The notes beneath the pieces are model-generated. The model saw only the letters and a program-made list of their open reading frames with translations, was not told where the DNA came from and searched no databases. From Tieghemiomyces parasiticus (taxonomy: Eukaryota; Kickxellomycota; Dimargaritomycetes; Dimargaritales; Dimargaritaceae), in contig JANBPT010000516.1 of NCBI GenBank assembly GCA_027575765.1, positions 1 to 32,748 on the forward strand: a DNA stretch of 32,748 bases. Reading direction: 5' to 3'. This document shows positions 13,293-23,931 of the stretch, piece by piece. Positions within the stretch are counted from its first letter, which is position 1; every line of letters begins with the position of its first letter. Made by a program: the position numbers and the translations under genes.

Positions 13293-15687
13293 ATGCCGTC
13301 ACCGTCATCCGACCGGGCCACTGTACCCAAAACTATAGGGCCCTACGAATCGTTTGAAGAATGGTAAGCCAGCCGGCCCTAACGGTAATGAGGATGAGGC
13401 GCGGATGGGATACCCCTCAACTGACCAAGCTCCGAGCCTCCCGTGGACTCCATCGCCGTTCGGTCAGTGAAGGGAGACGAAGGACGGAAAGGACCTTTCT
13501 CGGTATCTGTTGTTAGGGACTTGGATACTGCCGATTACGTGTTGAGCCAAGAACCAAAGGTAGTATGTAAAGGCACAGCATCCTTAGGGTTGACCTAATC
13601 CCTATATCATCCCTCCACGATACCTTCGATATTGCTGACCCCCGCCCCCCCCCCTCGGCTTCATCATATTTCTTGGACCCTTCCTCCTCCTCCCTCTACT
13701 CTTAGTCTGGCAGCTATCACACTTACTGATCCTGTCGAAACGACACAGGACCAATTGGCGACGCTGCTCTCAATGGTGGGAACACTAGACCCGCTGGCGC
13801 GGACCGTCAACCTCAACCTGGCCCACCGGCTAGCCGTCACACTGGAAGACCTGTACTTTGAAGATCATCAGCCACCCGCTGTCGCGTCCACGAACGTCCC
13901 TGCCGTCGAACCACGATCCTCACGGCTCGGCGGGCTCCGATCCAAGTCCAAGGCACGAAAAGCGGGCCTCCGCCGTCCGGTGCCTGCCGTTCACCAGTAT
14001 CCAGTACCGGTGCTGTTCGCCCTGGGCCACGCCGTTCTCCTGCGGGCGGCGTTTGACGAGATCACCCCGTTGCATAGTGTTACGGTCCAAATTGGACTCG
14101 CCCGGGCGGATACCGCGACGTACAACCTATTGCTACCCCTGCTGGAAGGCGACCTGATCCGCGTTCAGCCCCATATTTCGGGGGTGACCATCGACCAGTA
14201 CCTGTGGTATCACTACGACGGCGCCGCCGTTTACCTGGCCACCGGCCGCTACGCCGAGGCCTATACGTTCCTGTATATCTGCTTGGCCATGCCCACCGAA
14301 GGCAGTTCCCATCCGATCCAAAGGTTGGCCTTCCACCGGTTCCTGCTTCTCCGCGGGATCCTGTTTGCGGGCCATGAAGGTCCCCACTGTGGTGGTCTTC
14401 GTCATAGTAGAGAGAGTAAGCCCACTCATCTGCCCCGGTTCGTGTCGAGTGAGGTCCAAGCGATGGCTTCCGACGTCTCGCCGGCGTACCTGGATATCGT
14501 GCGCCTGTGTCGGGACCTGAATAGCTCCGGTGCGCGTGAAGCGCTGACCCGGCACCTTGATCACTTCATCAAGGTAAGTGATGGTTAGCTAGGCTAACGT
14601 TTTTCGTTTTCGTTTATTATTGCGGGGAACAAGTCACGTCAGGGTACTCTTCATCTTCTACGAGTAACTTTGACTCGTTTACCATATCCTGACTACTACA
14701 TTATTATGACGATGGTTTTTCTCATCATCATTATTATTTTACTGATATTTCAACCAGGATGGTAACTACGAGCTGGCCGAAGCGGCGGTGAGCGCCATCG
14801 AGAGCCACCTCATATACCAAGTGGCTCAAACCTACGACCGGATCCCGCTACGCACCATGGCGGAGCTCCTTCATCATCCGCCGTCGCCTCCTACCCCTGG
14901 CGCCACTGCTGTCTCCGCCGACACCACCTGGTCGCCGGATGATGAGGTCGCTCGGCAGGTGGTCAGCGCCCTACACCGGCTGCAACAAACCCAGGGACCA
15001 CAGCAACCTCTGTCTTTCCACCTCGAACCTGCAACTGATACACCTACGCTCGATACGGTCGTGGTATTTACGACAAACACCCGGGCCGTGGACGGTACCG
15101 AGACGCAGGAGTACCTAGCCAGCAAGCGGGAACGTATCACAGAACTCACCCGCCAAATCCAAGAGATGGATGCGGCGTTGCGTGCCATGTCGGCCGTTTC
15201 AAAGTCGGGAAAGGTAAGGCTGTTGTTTTGGGTTGGTTTGTTTAGTTTTTTAAAGGGAAATGATGGTAACTACCAATGCAGGGATATAGAGAAGGAGGGG
15301 ATGAGGGGGGGAGGAGTGGGATGATGCAATTGATGGCCAGGCTTTGAACTGTGCCGTCAGACTGGCTCCTGAATTATTATTATTGATTTTTTTTTATGAG
15401 ACCACTGTAGGTTGCCTACCCGCTCCCATCTTTTTCCCTCCATGTTGAGTGAATTTCTAGGGCCACTTTTTGTTGTCGTTGTCGTTGTGATTAACCCTTT
15501 GTTTCTCGTTCTCCTTTATCACTTTCCGAATGTCATATATGTATGGCACCTGCAACATTGTCAGAGACCGCGCGAGACCAGTCGCCGATCGGAAAAGGGT
15601 GATACCCGATCCGCGGGGCTCGTCGTCGACAATGATAGTAGCGACGGTGCGGAGGTCATCTACATGGAGAGCAGTGACGAGGATTAG
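13293..15687 (+). CDS. CSN3: COP9 signalosome complex subunit 3 (PCI-domain protein)
   Basis: CSN3 is a scaffold subunit of the COP9 signalosome, which removes Nedd8 from cullin-RING ubiquitin ligases. The family match is seen in LLLPLLEGDLIRV, YHYDGAAVYLATGRYAEA, the junction IKDGNYELAEAAV and LSFHLEP. These line up in order with the TPR-like and PCI regions of animal CSN3. Exon 3 ends at 14573 (GTAAGT donor). Exon 4 is 14758-15213 (donor GTAAGG), and exon 5 is 15565-15687, ending in an acidic ESSDED tail. Both of these introns are phase 0, 184 and 351 bp. The 5' end is tentative: exon 1 13293-13363 (ATG, donor GTAAGC), exon 2 13517-13562 (donor GTATGT), then exon 3 from 13749, giving about 506 residues. 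Joining exon 1 directly to an acceptor at 13705 also keeps frame. Animal CSN3 is about 420 residues; a basic Arg/Lys/Ser insertion at about 13879-13980 and Pro/Thr stretches in exon 4 explain part of the extra length. Confidence 0.82.
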
Positions 15688-17029
15688 CCCTAGAATACCC
15701 ATCACAGGCGACGAATGGGTATCCAAGACGGATTCACAATAACAAACCATTTCGATAGTTTTGAAGAATTTTAATTAGAATAATCGATAGCCCAAAGGAG
15801 CAGCTGTCTTGAAGGACTACTTCGTGGGCTCTATCCATCCAATCCTTTGACTATTGTGGCGGAGGGGTACCGGGGTCGGCGGCCCCCTCCTCCTAAGTAC
15901 CGACCTCCCTAATACCACCCCACTCCCTGCCCCCAATCCCTGCGCTCCACCGGCTACCAGACCTACCGCTTCAAGCTAAGCAGCAATGTTCTTCAAAGGG
16001 TAAAGAAAAGGGGCCGGAGGGAGGACCCCGACCCATCTCTCTTGTCTTCAGTATTTTATTCGGTTAATTTATTCCACTTTACCTTGGCTTCGCGGCGTCG
16101 AGTGTCCTCTCCTTTTTGACCATCCGTTTTCTCGTCCTTTAACTTGAGACCGTTTGGCCTCGTCGACCCCCCTAGGTGAGTCCATCTTTCAAAGAAACTC
16201 AATCTGGCACAATACACTGTCTTAACCCCTCCCCTTCCTCGTTAGATCCCATATTAAATGTACAAGGTATACCAGCCTACTGCCTTTGTAGGCCCAAGAT
16301 TCAAAGTAACGGATGGACGTCGCCGGCTTATTAGTCGCAAAATGCGCAATCGATTTCAATATAATTATCATTAGCACTTTAGTGGTCGCCTAGAACGACC
16401 TTGCCCTATGAACCAGGCGGCGGTCACTCACAATCTCGCCACACCCCAGGACCGCCACTTACGCAACTAGCGAGAACAACCAACTATCCCACAACTCACC
16501 ATGGCCACCCAGGCCAACCCTTTCGAACGACACTTACTATACTTCACGCTTCTTGACAGTTCCCCTACCCTCTACACTAGCATCTACTGATATGGCCAAG
16601 TCACGGACCAGTGTAATATAGGGCCCCAAGTTAGGCTCCAGTAAACAGCAACATACGCCCCTTTTACTCATACCAGTTTTCTTATTCTCGTTTAGACCTA
16701 CCACAACTTTTGCATCACAAAAAATAAATATATGGTACAAAGGAATGGATACCTCAGAGCGGTGGTAGATCGTAGTGGATCAATGACAGTTCGTGACCAG
16801 GGCCGTAGAGATAAACGGTGCAGCGCACATTAAACGAATATCCCAGCAGCTCCCAGATTGCACCACGTGCTACAGCGGTACTCTCTCGATATACCGAGTC
16901 GTCGCGGAACATTCGGTTATAATAGGACCTACAGAGCGACCCATCTAGTTACACGGCATCTCCACAGACCAACAAGGTACGGTGCCATGCTGCTATACCC
17001 ATCCGGTCGATCATAGGTAGCCCGGCCCG
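15688..17029. other. no supported gene; 3' flank of CSN3
   Basis: An AT-rich patch at about 15764-15790 just after the CSN3 stop may hold its polyadenylation site. A 29-codon open frame at 16501-16590 starts in a good eukaryotic context (CACC before ATG G) but matches nothing I know. A CACGTG lies at 16864-16869. I see nothing else. Confidence 0.45.
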
Positions 17030-17967
17030 CTAAACCTGTCTGTGGCATCCGGTCATCATTGCCGTATCCGAGATATTACTTAGTTTTAGCCAGTCCCGGT
17101 ACCTGAAACGGCGCGGGAATAACTTCCAATAGGAATTCTCGTCACAGGTCAGCAGGCGATACATATCTCTCTTCCCGGGCAGCAACCTCGAATAGAGTGC
17201 ATTATTGAGGCCATTCATCACACGTTCATGGAAACCATGCAGGATACGGTCGAGCCAGGCGTCCAGCTGGTCTTCAGAGAACAGGCCATCATTGTCGTCA
17301 TTCGCGAAATTACCAAAATATCACACTCTGACTTTTCCCAAACCGGTGGACGGTCAGCAGGAGTCCCTCCAGTTCGCGCCGAGACAGGAATTCTCGGGTC
17401 AAGTTGACCAGCCATCGGTTGCTGATGGTGAACACCAGCTTGATAAGCGCGTCCAGGAAATCGAACCGTTGGGACACCACGGCATAACCAAGGGCCCTCC
17501 CGGCGGCTCGAAGTTGGGCAAGGGCGGTCCGCTTAAGTGGAATACGATGGGCGCCAGCGTGGATGGCACGGAGATTCGGGACGAAAGAATGTAGCTGCCA
17601 GGCGACGTCCCGCCCGAGCTTGACGTTGCTGGAGAAACTTCCAAGGCAGAAATCAGGGTCGTCGGGGCTCCACCTGTCGCCACCAGGTACGGGTGGTCGT
17701 CTGAACTGGGATAGGCCTCCAGGGTGACATTATAGTTTGAACGGCCGACGCTTAGAAGGTCAGGTGCCGTGCAAATGTCACCCCCCCCACGGGCGAAACC
17801 TTCGTGCCATATAAGACGTAGACTACGTAGAGGCGGAATAAGAAACTTCGCAACAGCGGTCGGAATACTGATTTCAGCGCGAACCACTTTTCCACGTCAA
17901 GACTGTTAGTTGGGCGTCTTGGAAGGCCACAGGTTTTCTCTGGGGGAAAAAGCACTACCTTTTGCAA
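17030..17967 (-). pseudogene. unidentified decayed protein-coding gene
   Basis: The minus strand reads like protein in successive segments that lie in different frames. Segment 1 (about 17887-17640) includes the stretch KFLIPPLRSLRLIW. Segment 2 (about 17700-17313) includes VAWQLHSFVPNLRAIHAGA and FDFLDALIKLVFTISNRWL, ending at a TAA at 17310-17312. Segment 3 (about 17317-17033) includes DDNDGLFSEDQLDAWLDRIL, then a Trp/Tyr/Arg-rich part ending at a stop at 17030. The 17267-17302 stretch resembles an EF-hand loop (Asp at 3 and 5, Gly at 6, hydrophobic at 8) but has Gln instead of Glu at 12. No GT-AG introns join the segments neatly, so I call frameshift decay, though sequence error is possible. 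I do not recognise the family; leucine-rich parts vaguely suggest an F-box/LRR protein, but that is weak. Confidence 0.45.
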
Positions 17968-19519
17968 GGCACGTAGGGAGCTGAGGCAGAAGTAACCTCT
18001 TACATTGTATGACCTGGGTGTAATAATGTAGCGTCTACGGATGGGGGAAGAAGGGGTGGTTGGGCGGCAAAGTGTGGCGATGCTACCCCGTTGGGCTAGA
18101 GATCAAGAGGTAACGTATTCATCCAACTTGCCTACTTACGAAACACTGCCTAGGCAAGACACTCCTCACTTCTCCTGCCCTATGAACAAGTTACTGGCAG
18201 AAGTCCGGCCAGTTCGGCACCTGCCAACTTACCAAGATGTCACAAGCATGTTTGCTGCTGTAGGTAAGGGCCCGTACTTGCTGGCTAGCTGCAGGAGCGA
18301 GTGAGGGTCGAGGTAACCGGTAATATGGTGGTAGACCCTCAACGGGAGGTCGGCCAATGTGATAATAGCAGTCATGATGGGCTGTGGAAATCAGCAGGTG
18401 CCAGTGACGATATAATCGAAGACCAGAAGGTGCCAAGTAGGCGGCTGGTGAAGGCATAAACTGGAGAAGGTTCAAGCGGCAGGTGTCGAGGCGTAAGGCG
18501 AAGGCCGGCCGGCAGAACCGTATTGCTATAACGGTATGGAGACAGCTACGGAACGCAGCCCAAACCAGGCGTCCATACCCTCCCTCACCCCGAATTATTG
18601 GAGAGAGAACGATGTCTTACCTGAGACCACCACTCCTCACCCTCCTCCTCCTCCCCAATGTGGGTACAGATTTTACTTTCCTGATTACAGTCGCGATTGG
18701 CAACAAGCCGACCTTGTCATCCGTTAAGCCCAAAAATCAGACCAGAGTCACTGGCGTGGTACCGCCCTCCAACGGACAGGAACGCAGTAGTGATCGTGAC
18801 GTTCGTTTTGTTGTGTAGTACCCTGTGCATGCCATGCTGGGGAAAAAAACGTTTCGAACATGGGATCCATAGAAACCTGTGTCCTTTCCCTAGTTAACTT
18901 CGGTGTGCCTGAATGATGAGGTCATAATAAAATAAAGGTAGGCGAGGCGAATAAATAGAGCTCCTGTATGTCATCTGCATTGTTGGTTCTTTACAAACCT
19001 CCGCCCTCCACCTTCTAGTGGGCGACTGGCTGTCCTTTTGGTTGGGTAATTAGCATTAATGGCCTTGGTCGAGACCAGGATTCGGGCTGACAATATAAGG
19101 ATGGACATGCCAGGCCTGATCGACGACCCCGTCCCAAGCAGGGAGAGGAGAGGGGGGGGAGGGGCTAAAGTATACTGGACTCGATTTATTCGCTTTTTTT
19201 AAGGCACGCAGAACGATTAGTCATCCAGAGGAGGCGTCGGGCAGACCGGTTGAAAAAGGATGGGTGACGGGAAGGTGGGGGTTGGTGGGTGGGTGGGTGA
19301 CGAGATCGAGGATGACGAGATTGCGGATTGCAAGTGATCCCTCCCCTGCCTACCTCGTCGTCCGGCCGTCGAGTGCCCCGGCGTCACGAAGACCTTGGAT
19401 GAGGAATGGCTCCAAGTGACGGGCGGGGTTATGCACCCCCCCTCGTCGACGAGAATTAAAAAAAAGGAGAAATACACTCGCCCCAGCGGAACCCGTGCGA
19501 CAAAAAGGCTCGCTCCTGT
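17968..19519. other. no supported gene; includes 3' flank of RPL27
   Basis: No gene is supported. The right end is downstream of the minus-strand RPL27 and carries an AATAAA on the minus strand at 19185-19190, about 330 bases past its stop, plus a G-quadruplex motif that is listed separately. A weakly protein-like minus-strand frame at 18191-18475 has no recognisable motif. Confidence 0.45.
19277..19297 (+). other. potential G-quadruplex motif downstream of RPL27
   Basis: The plus strand has four G-runs of three or more separated by short T-containing loops: a first run at 19277-19281 (GGGG with one more G), then GGG at 19287-19289, 19291-19293 and 19295-19297. RPL27 is transcribed from the opposite strand, so the G-rich strand is its template, about 220-240 bases past the stop codon. 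Confidence 0.5.
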
Positions 19520-20449
19520 TTAGAATCGGAGCTTGGAGAAGAACCATCTGTTCTTGCCGGACGTGTATCTCTTCTCGAACGACTCGCGGATGGACTTCTT
19601 GGCGGCGACCTTCATGGAGGGGTCCTTCAGCTTCTCCTCGTCGATGGAGTCCTTGAGCTCCTCCAGCTCAATACCGTATCTGGTGGGCATCATGTGGTTG
19701 TAGTTGACCACGCGGACGAACGGCCGGACCTTGGAGCGCAGGGCCACCTTCTTGGCCGACATCTTGCGGGTCACCTTGCGCGGCGACGTGTTCACACCGG
19801 CGACAATGGCGTGAGGGAAGGGGTACTCCTTGGTGCCCTCGTCAAAGTGCTTGACAATGACGGCCTTCTTACCGGCGTGGCGTCCCTGGAGGACGATGAC
19901 GACCTGGTGGGGAAGGGGGAGGATACGTGGGTGGGTCGGGTACGGAGAAAAAACCAAGTAAGACAGGAGAGTCGTTAGCGCTATGTACATGCATCGGTAT
20001 TCTCATTGTGAGGGCACACGATTCGGTCTGAACATTGCGGCAACGGTGGCCGGTACGTGCTTCGAGGGAAAAAAACCAGGCCGGAAGTCATCTGCGTGAT
20101 CGGGCATAGGCTCCGCCGGCCTGCTTGCATTCCGGGTACCCGATCCGAACTTGACGGATGGTGGCTAGATTCCCCCCTCCTGTTGTGAGAACATCGGCAT
20201 TCCGACCGGTCAGATTCCCGACCTGCGTTTAAAAGAGGGGTGTTGCTGGGGCTGCTAGAGCGCCTAGACCCATCCGTCAGTGCAGTATCGTTACGTTCGG
20301 CTCTAGAGAGTAATAGCACCGCCTGTGGGTCTCTCATATACCCTGGTTCTAGTATCCATCCATCTGTGTGGTCAATCCCGGCAGCGGTGAAGTCGAATTA
20401 CGGTCCATCTCTCCGGACTCACCTTTCCGGGCTTGATGAACTTGACCAT
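19520..20449 (-). CDS. RPL27: 60S ribosomal protein L27 (eL27)
   Basis: The product is a component of the large cytosolic ribosomal subunit. It is 136 residues long, the same length as yeast L27. Exon 1 is 20449-20423 and encodes MVKFIKPGK. The intron, 20422-19904, is 519 bp and phase 0, with donor GTGAGT and a CAG acceptor after a CCCCTTCCCCAC pyrimidine tract; a possible GCTAAC branch site lies about 75 bases before the acceptor. Exon 2 is 19903-19520. Family hallmarks are the N-terminal KOW-type segment with GRHAGKKAVIVK (about 16-27), HAIVAGV (40-46), VVNYNHMMPTRY (74-85) and the C-terminal NRWFFSKLRF. The protein is basic as expected. The start is fixed by the family N-terminus and by the splice. 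High, constitutive expression is expected from the family; a possible E-box lies upstream at 20811. Nothing suggests decay. Confidence 0.96.
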
Positions 20450-23400
20450 GGTTACAAATGTATGAAGTATCGGGAGGTTGGACGGATGGATGCGGCGGCC
20501 AGCGATCCAGCTAAACTTCAATGTCGATATTGAGAGTAGGGGAAAAGAGGGAACTGCTGCCGGCTGTGGGTCATCTGCTAATGATATGAAAAGCCCACAC
20601 ACATTTAGGCCTTCGTCCCTAACGCCTAGGCCCGCTTTTCTTTTGGGACTGGTAGGCGAGCCCACTGGCCTACACACACATACATATGGGGCCCGTTAGG
20701 CAGGGTGGTGGCGGGTGGTCCGTATGGACCAGCAGTTTCTCCATGCGGCCACCAGCTGGCAAACAGCGAAAAAGTCGGGGCGCTGGTTGGGCCACAGAGG
20801 AAACGTTTAGTCACGTGATATAACTTGCTTCCCCTCCTTGTGATTCGACCAAGCCAACGTGGTTGTAAACTCTGGCATATAGAGTGTACCTTAAGCCTTG
20901 TTGTTCGAAGGCCTTAGACCAGTCACACACTCGCGCAAGTAACCCCTACTCTTCCACAGCCGTAGCCGCACCGGCCGCAATATGCTTTCGATGGCACTAC
21001 TCTCGCCCGTAACGATATCTCTTACTACCGCAGTTTGACGAGGGTGTTCAGGCAAGGAAAACGGGGGCTTGAGGGCTCTAGTTGCACGCAGGGTAGACGG
21101 AAGCCCTTGGCCCTGATTCCTCACGCTTTTGACATTCAGAGAAGGCGGAATGGAAGACACGCGGTACTACTTGGCCAGGTCTTACTGCTCTGATGCGGCG
21201 GATACAGGTAGACCGTGGGAAGGTTACGGTGGCCATGGACACTTCGTAAAACCTCGCCGCAGTGGAGAGAAGGGGGGGCAGTGGGTCCGCGCCCAGGGGT
21301 GTAAGGCGAATAGAAAGACAGCATGGACCAAGTCAACTCTCCATAAGCGGAATATGAGGTCAGGCTTAGCGTCCACCGTATTTTGCGGAGAGTGTCAGCG
21401 GGGTTGTCACCTGATAATGACCGCATAGCCAGGTGGTTCACTTGGTGACTAGCGATCCACGCGAGGGCACGGTCGTCGGCGGAGTTGATATGTGCCTAGC
21501 TTCAGTGGCATACGGTGGAACTGGCGGTCGCATGTGACGGACGAGGGCCACCCTGTCTTTCAAAACAAGCATTACATGTCTAATGCAGACGATACCGTGA
21601 ATGCTACAGGTTTTGGGTATAGCCAGGAGCGGGGGACTGTATGCGTCCCAAGGATGCTAATCACACCGTCTACCGCCCGGCTCGGGCATACATCCGAGTG
21701 GGCTGCCGACGGTTTGGTAGCGGGCGCTATCTCACACTTTGTTTTTCTTTTTTTTTTCCCAACCACCGTTGACATGCCCGCACCTGGCTGAATGCGGCAA
21801 CCTCTGACACCATTAATCCTGCCATTGACAGCCACTACGGGTCCGTGGGATGGCCACGGTCAGAAAAATACTGAAGAGGGAGTAAACGAAAGCCGGCCGC
21901 CAAATACGTTACAGACCAACCGAGCACAGGCCATGATGCCCCTCCCCCCGGTGCACCCTTCTAGCCTGTCATCTTCCCTTGGCCTTCCTTTTAAATCTCG
22001 CTCCGTCCTCGAATGCCGCTACTCTTTCCTCGTCGGTTCCCACGTCCGGGTTTCGACAGGGTTTCCCCATCCTCGATGCCCGTAAATGCCTTTATCTGCC
22101 CACAATGTGGAAAGGAGTGGCATCCTATCGAGGCACCTTCAGCCATCTGATCTCCCCATGCCTCCCTTCCTCCACTCCCTCTAAACGCCGCACACTTCAA
22201 ACCTTGTGCTACGCTGGTATATCTCGCCTCTGGGTTGCTCCATTACTTCCCTCCTCGTTGTATGCGGGTCGGTATGGATCCAACAAAAAACCGTCAGCCG
22301 CGTCGCCGGGCGACTGGTGAACACAACACGGGCTGCAGCGAGTCTCGTCCAGATAGGTCTTGGCGTCTCGTCTAATAGCCGCAGGCTTATTGAGGGTAGG
22401 GACCGAAACGGGGTGTACTACTACAACGAGAGGATGAATGGGAAAGGTAAAAATTCGGGTTTTAACTCCAAGGTTGACCATCAAACAGGGATAAGATTGG
22501 GGGTGGGTGAGTGTATAAACGCCGAGGATAATCCACCCCAGCTAACTGTCAGTGTTTAGCTGACAAACAGTTTGCTGCATCTACGCACCAGCCTTCTCTC
22601 TTTCAGCCCCATCCTTTGTTCTAGCGCCCTTCCCCCCTTGTACCTCTGCATTTAGCTTCATTAGTTCGGTTAAAGATGAATAGAATCTGGCGCAATGGTC
22701 ACGACCCGTATCCATCGTGGCGAACGCATACAAGCACTCCCCTTCCGCCCCACCCGGCAATTCTCCCGTTACAATGGACGCATACAGGGGCCTCACCCCC
22801 ACCCCTCCGCCGCCCGACTTTGGAGTGACGGAATAGCACCTGTCCGACCCATTCCTCCGGCCGTGATACCATCAGCTTCACCCTCGCTTCCTACCCCTCT
22901 CCCAGATTCCCATTCTGACCGCATTTACTGAGCCACCCATCCCGCTGTGGTATTGCTTCTTTCACGGTCCCCGTATTGAGGCTGTCGGGCCTTCCCGTTT
23001 GAGCTAGGTAATCTATTCCGACCTACGCGTTACAGCCATTGGAATAACTATATAAACCCCTCACCCCCTTACCTCCCCCACCTTATTACCCACTTTCCTT
23101 GTGCATTTCCGCAACCCCGTCTACATCCCACGCACGCTGCATAAATTTATTCGTACCCCACTTCATTACAAATCTGGGCCTCACATACAACCGACCTAGA
23201 GCTACCAGTGTGGTCCATCGTCCAATATCAGACGGGCTTGTTCGATCTGAACTATTGGCCCGCATAAGCAACTGCTGACTATACACTTTTCTCTCACCCC
23301 TGCGCCCTTCGATTAGAGATTAGTCAGGACTCGTCCCGCAAGTATCCTGGTCCAGTTCCCTACCGCCTCGTAAGTACTCCTCGGCCTTTTCTCCCATGTT

Positions 23401-23931
23401 GTCCGCTGGTTCGTCTGAACCATTTTCCATCTGCCATCGGCCACCACCCAACCTCTGTACCCACACCTCACCGGCCTCCTTCCGTGGCGTATATGGGGGT
23501 GCGTTGGGCCTATTTTTATGCTCGGCGTCGCGCTGTGACACCTTTCTTGCCGCGCATATCCCCGCAGACTGCGCTCGTCTTTGAACCTTCACCCTGCTTC
23601 TACCCTACCCCACTGGCCCACTACCCCCAATGACCCCTGACCTCCAAGTCCCGTTTACTAACCGTTTCACCACTACCATCACTACCTCGTCCTCGGGCCG
23701 ATTCTGCTTGCCAACCCCTCCTCACCTTCGCATTACCCGGTTACAACCCATACCTCCCTGCTTTTGCACTTCTATCCCCATTTTCCAACCAAACCCTGGC
23801 CTCCCGGAACGTCGCCTTGGACATCTTCACACTTCGTGTTACGTCAGTGTTTCAAATTACACTCCGTTAAACTTACCACCTCCTTTTCCTCATCGCCGCG
23901 CATCGCCACTACTCCTACTACCACTACCGCA
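20450..23931. other. intergenic region between two divergent genes
   Basis: This 3.5-kb stretch lies between divergently transcribed RPL27 (minus) and riboflavin synthase (plus), so it should hold both promoters. From about 22600 to 23930 the plus strand is strongly pyrimidine-rich, the same orientation relative to its gene as at the bHLH and CSN3 genes. A TATATAAA lies at about 23049-23056, some 880 bases before the RIB5 ATG, too far to be assigned. A small hairpin (TGTCAG, loop, CTGACA) lies near 22548-22566. I see no coding gene. Confidence 0.5.
20811..20818. promoter_or_regulatory. TCACGTGA palindrome, candidate E-box upstream of RPL27
   Basis: This perfect 8-base palindrome is the core of Cbf1/USF-type bHLH sites and lies 362 bases upstream of the RPL27 ATG. 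In some yeasts Cbf1 binds ribosomal protein promoters. A function here is inference from sequence and position only. Confidence 0.3.

Noticed and set aside
15412..15564. Extension of the last CSN3 exon upstream with a Val-rich hydrophobic stretch
   Set aside because: It is intron sequence: the TTGTCAG acceptor at 15564 is in phase with the GTAAGG donor at 15214, and CSN3 has no membrane segment.
22082..22150. CPQCGKEWH zinc-ribbon-like reading
   Set aside because: Only one CxxC pair is present and a stop follows within ten residues of the His; chance is likely.
23320..23592. 90-codon minus-strand frame with a protein-like look
   Set aside because: It is the antisense of a pyrimidine-rich tract upstream of RIB5, with no recognisable motif.
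23764..23931. N-terminal extension of riboflavin synthase
   Set aside because: The open frame has no ATG upstream of 23932, and MFTGII is the conserved N-terminus of the family.
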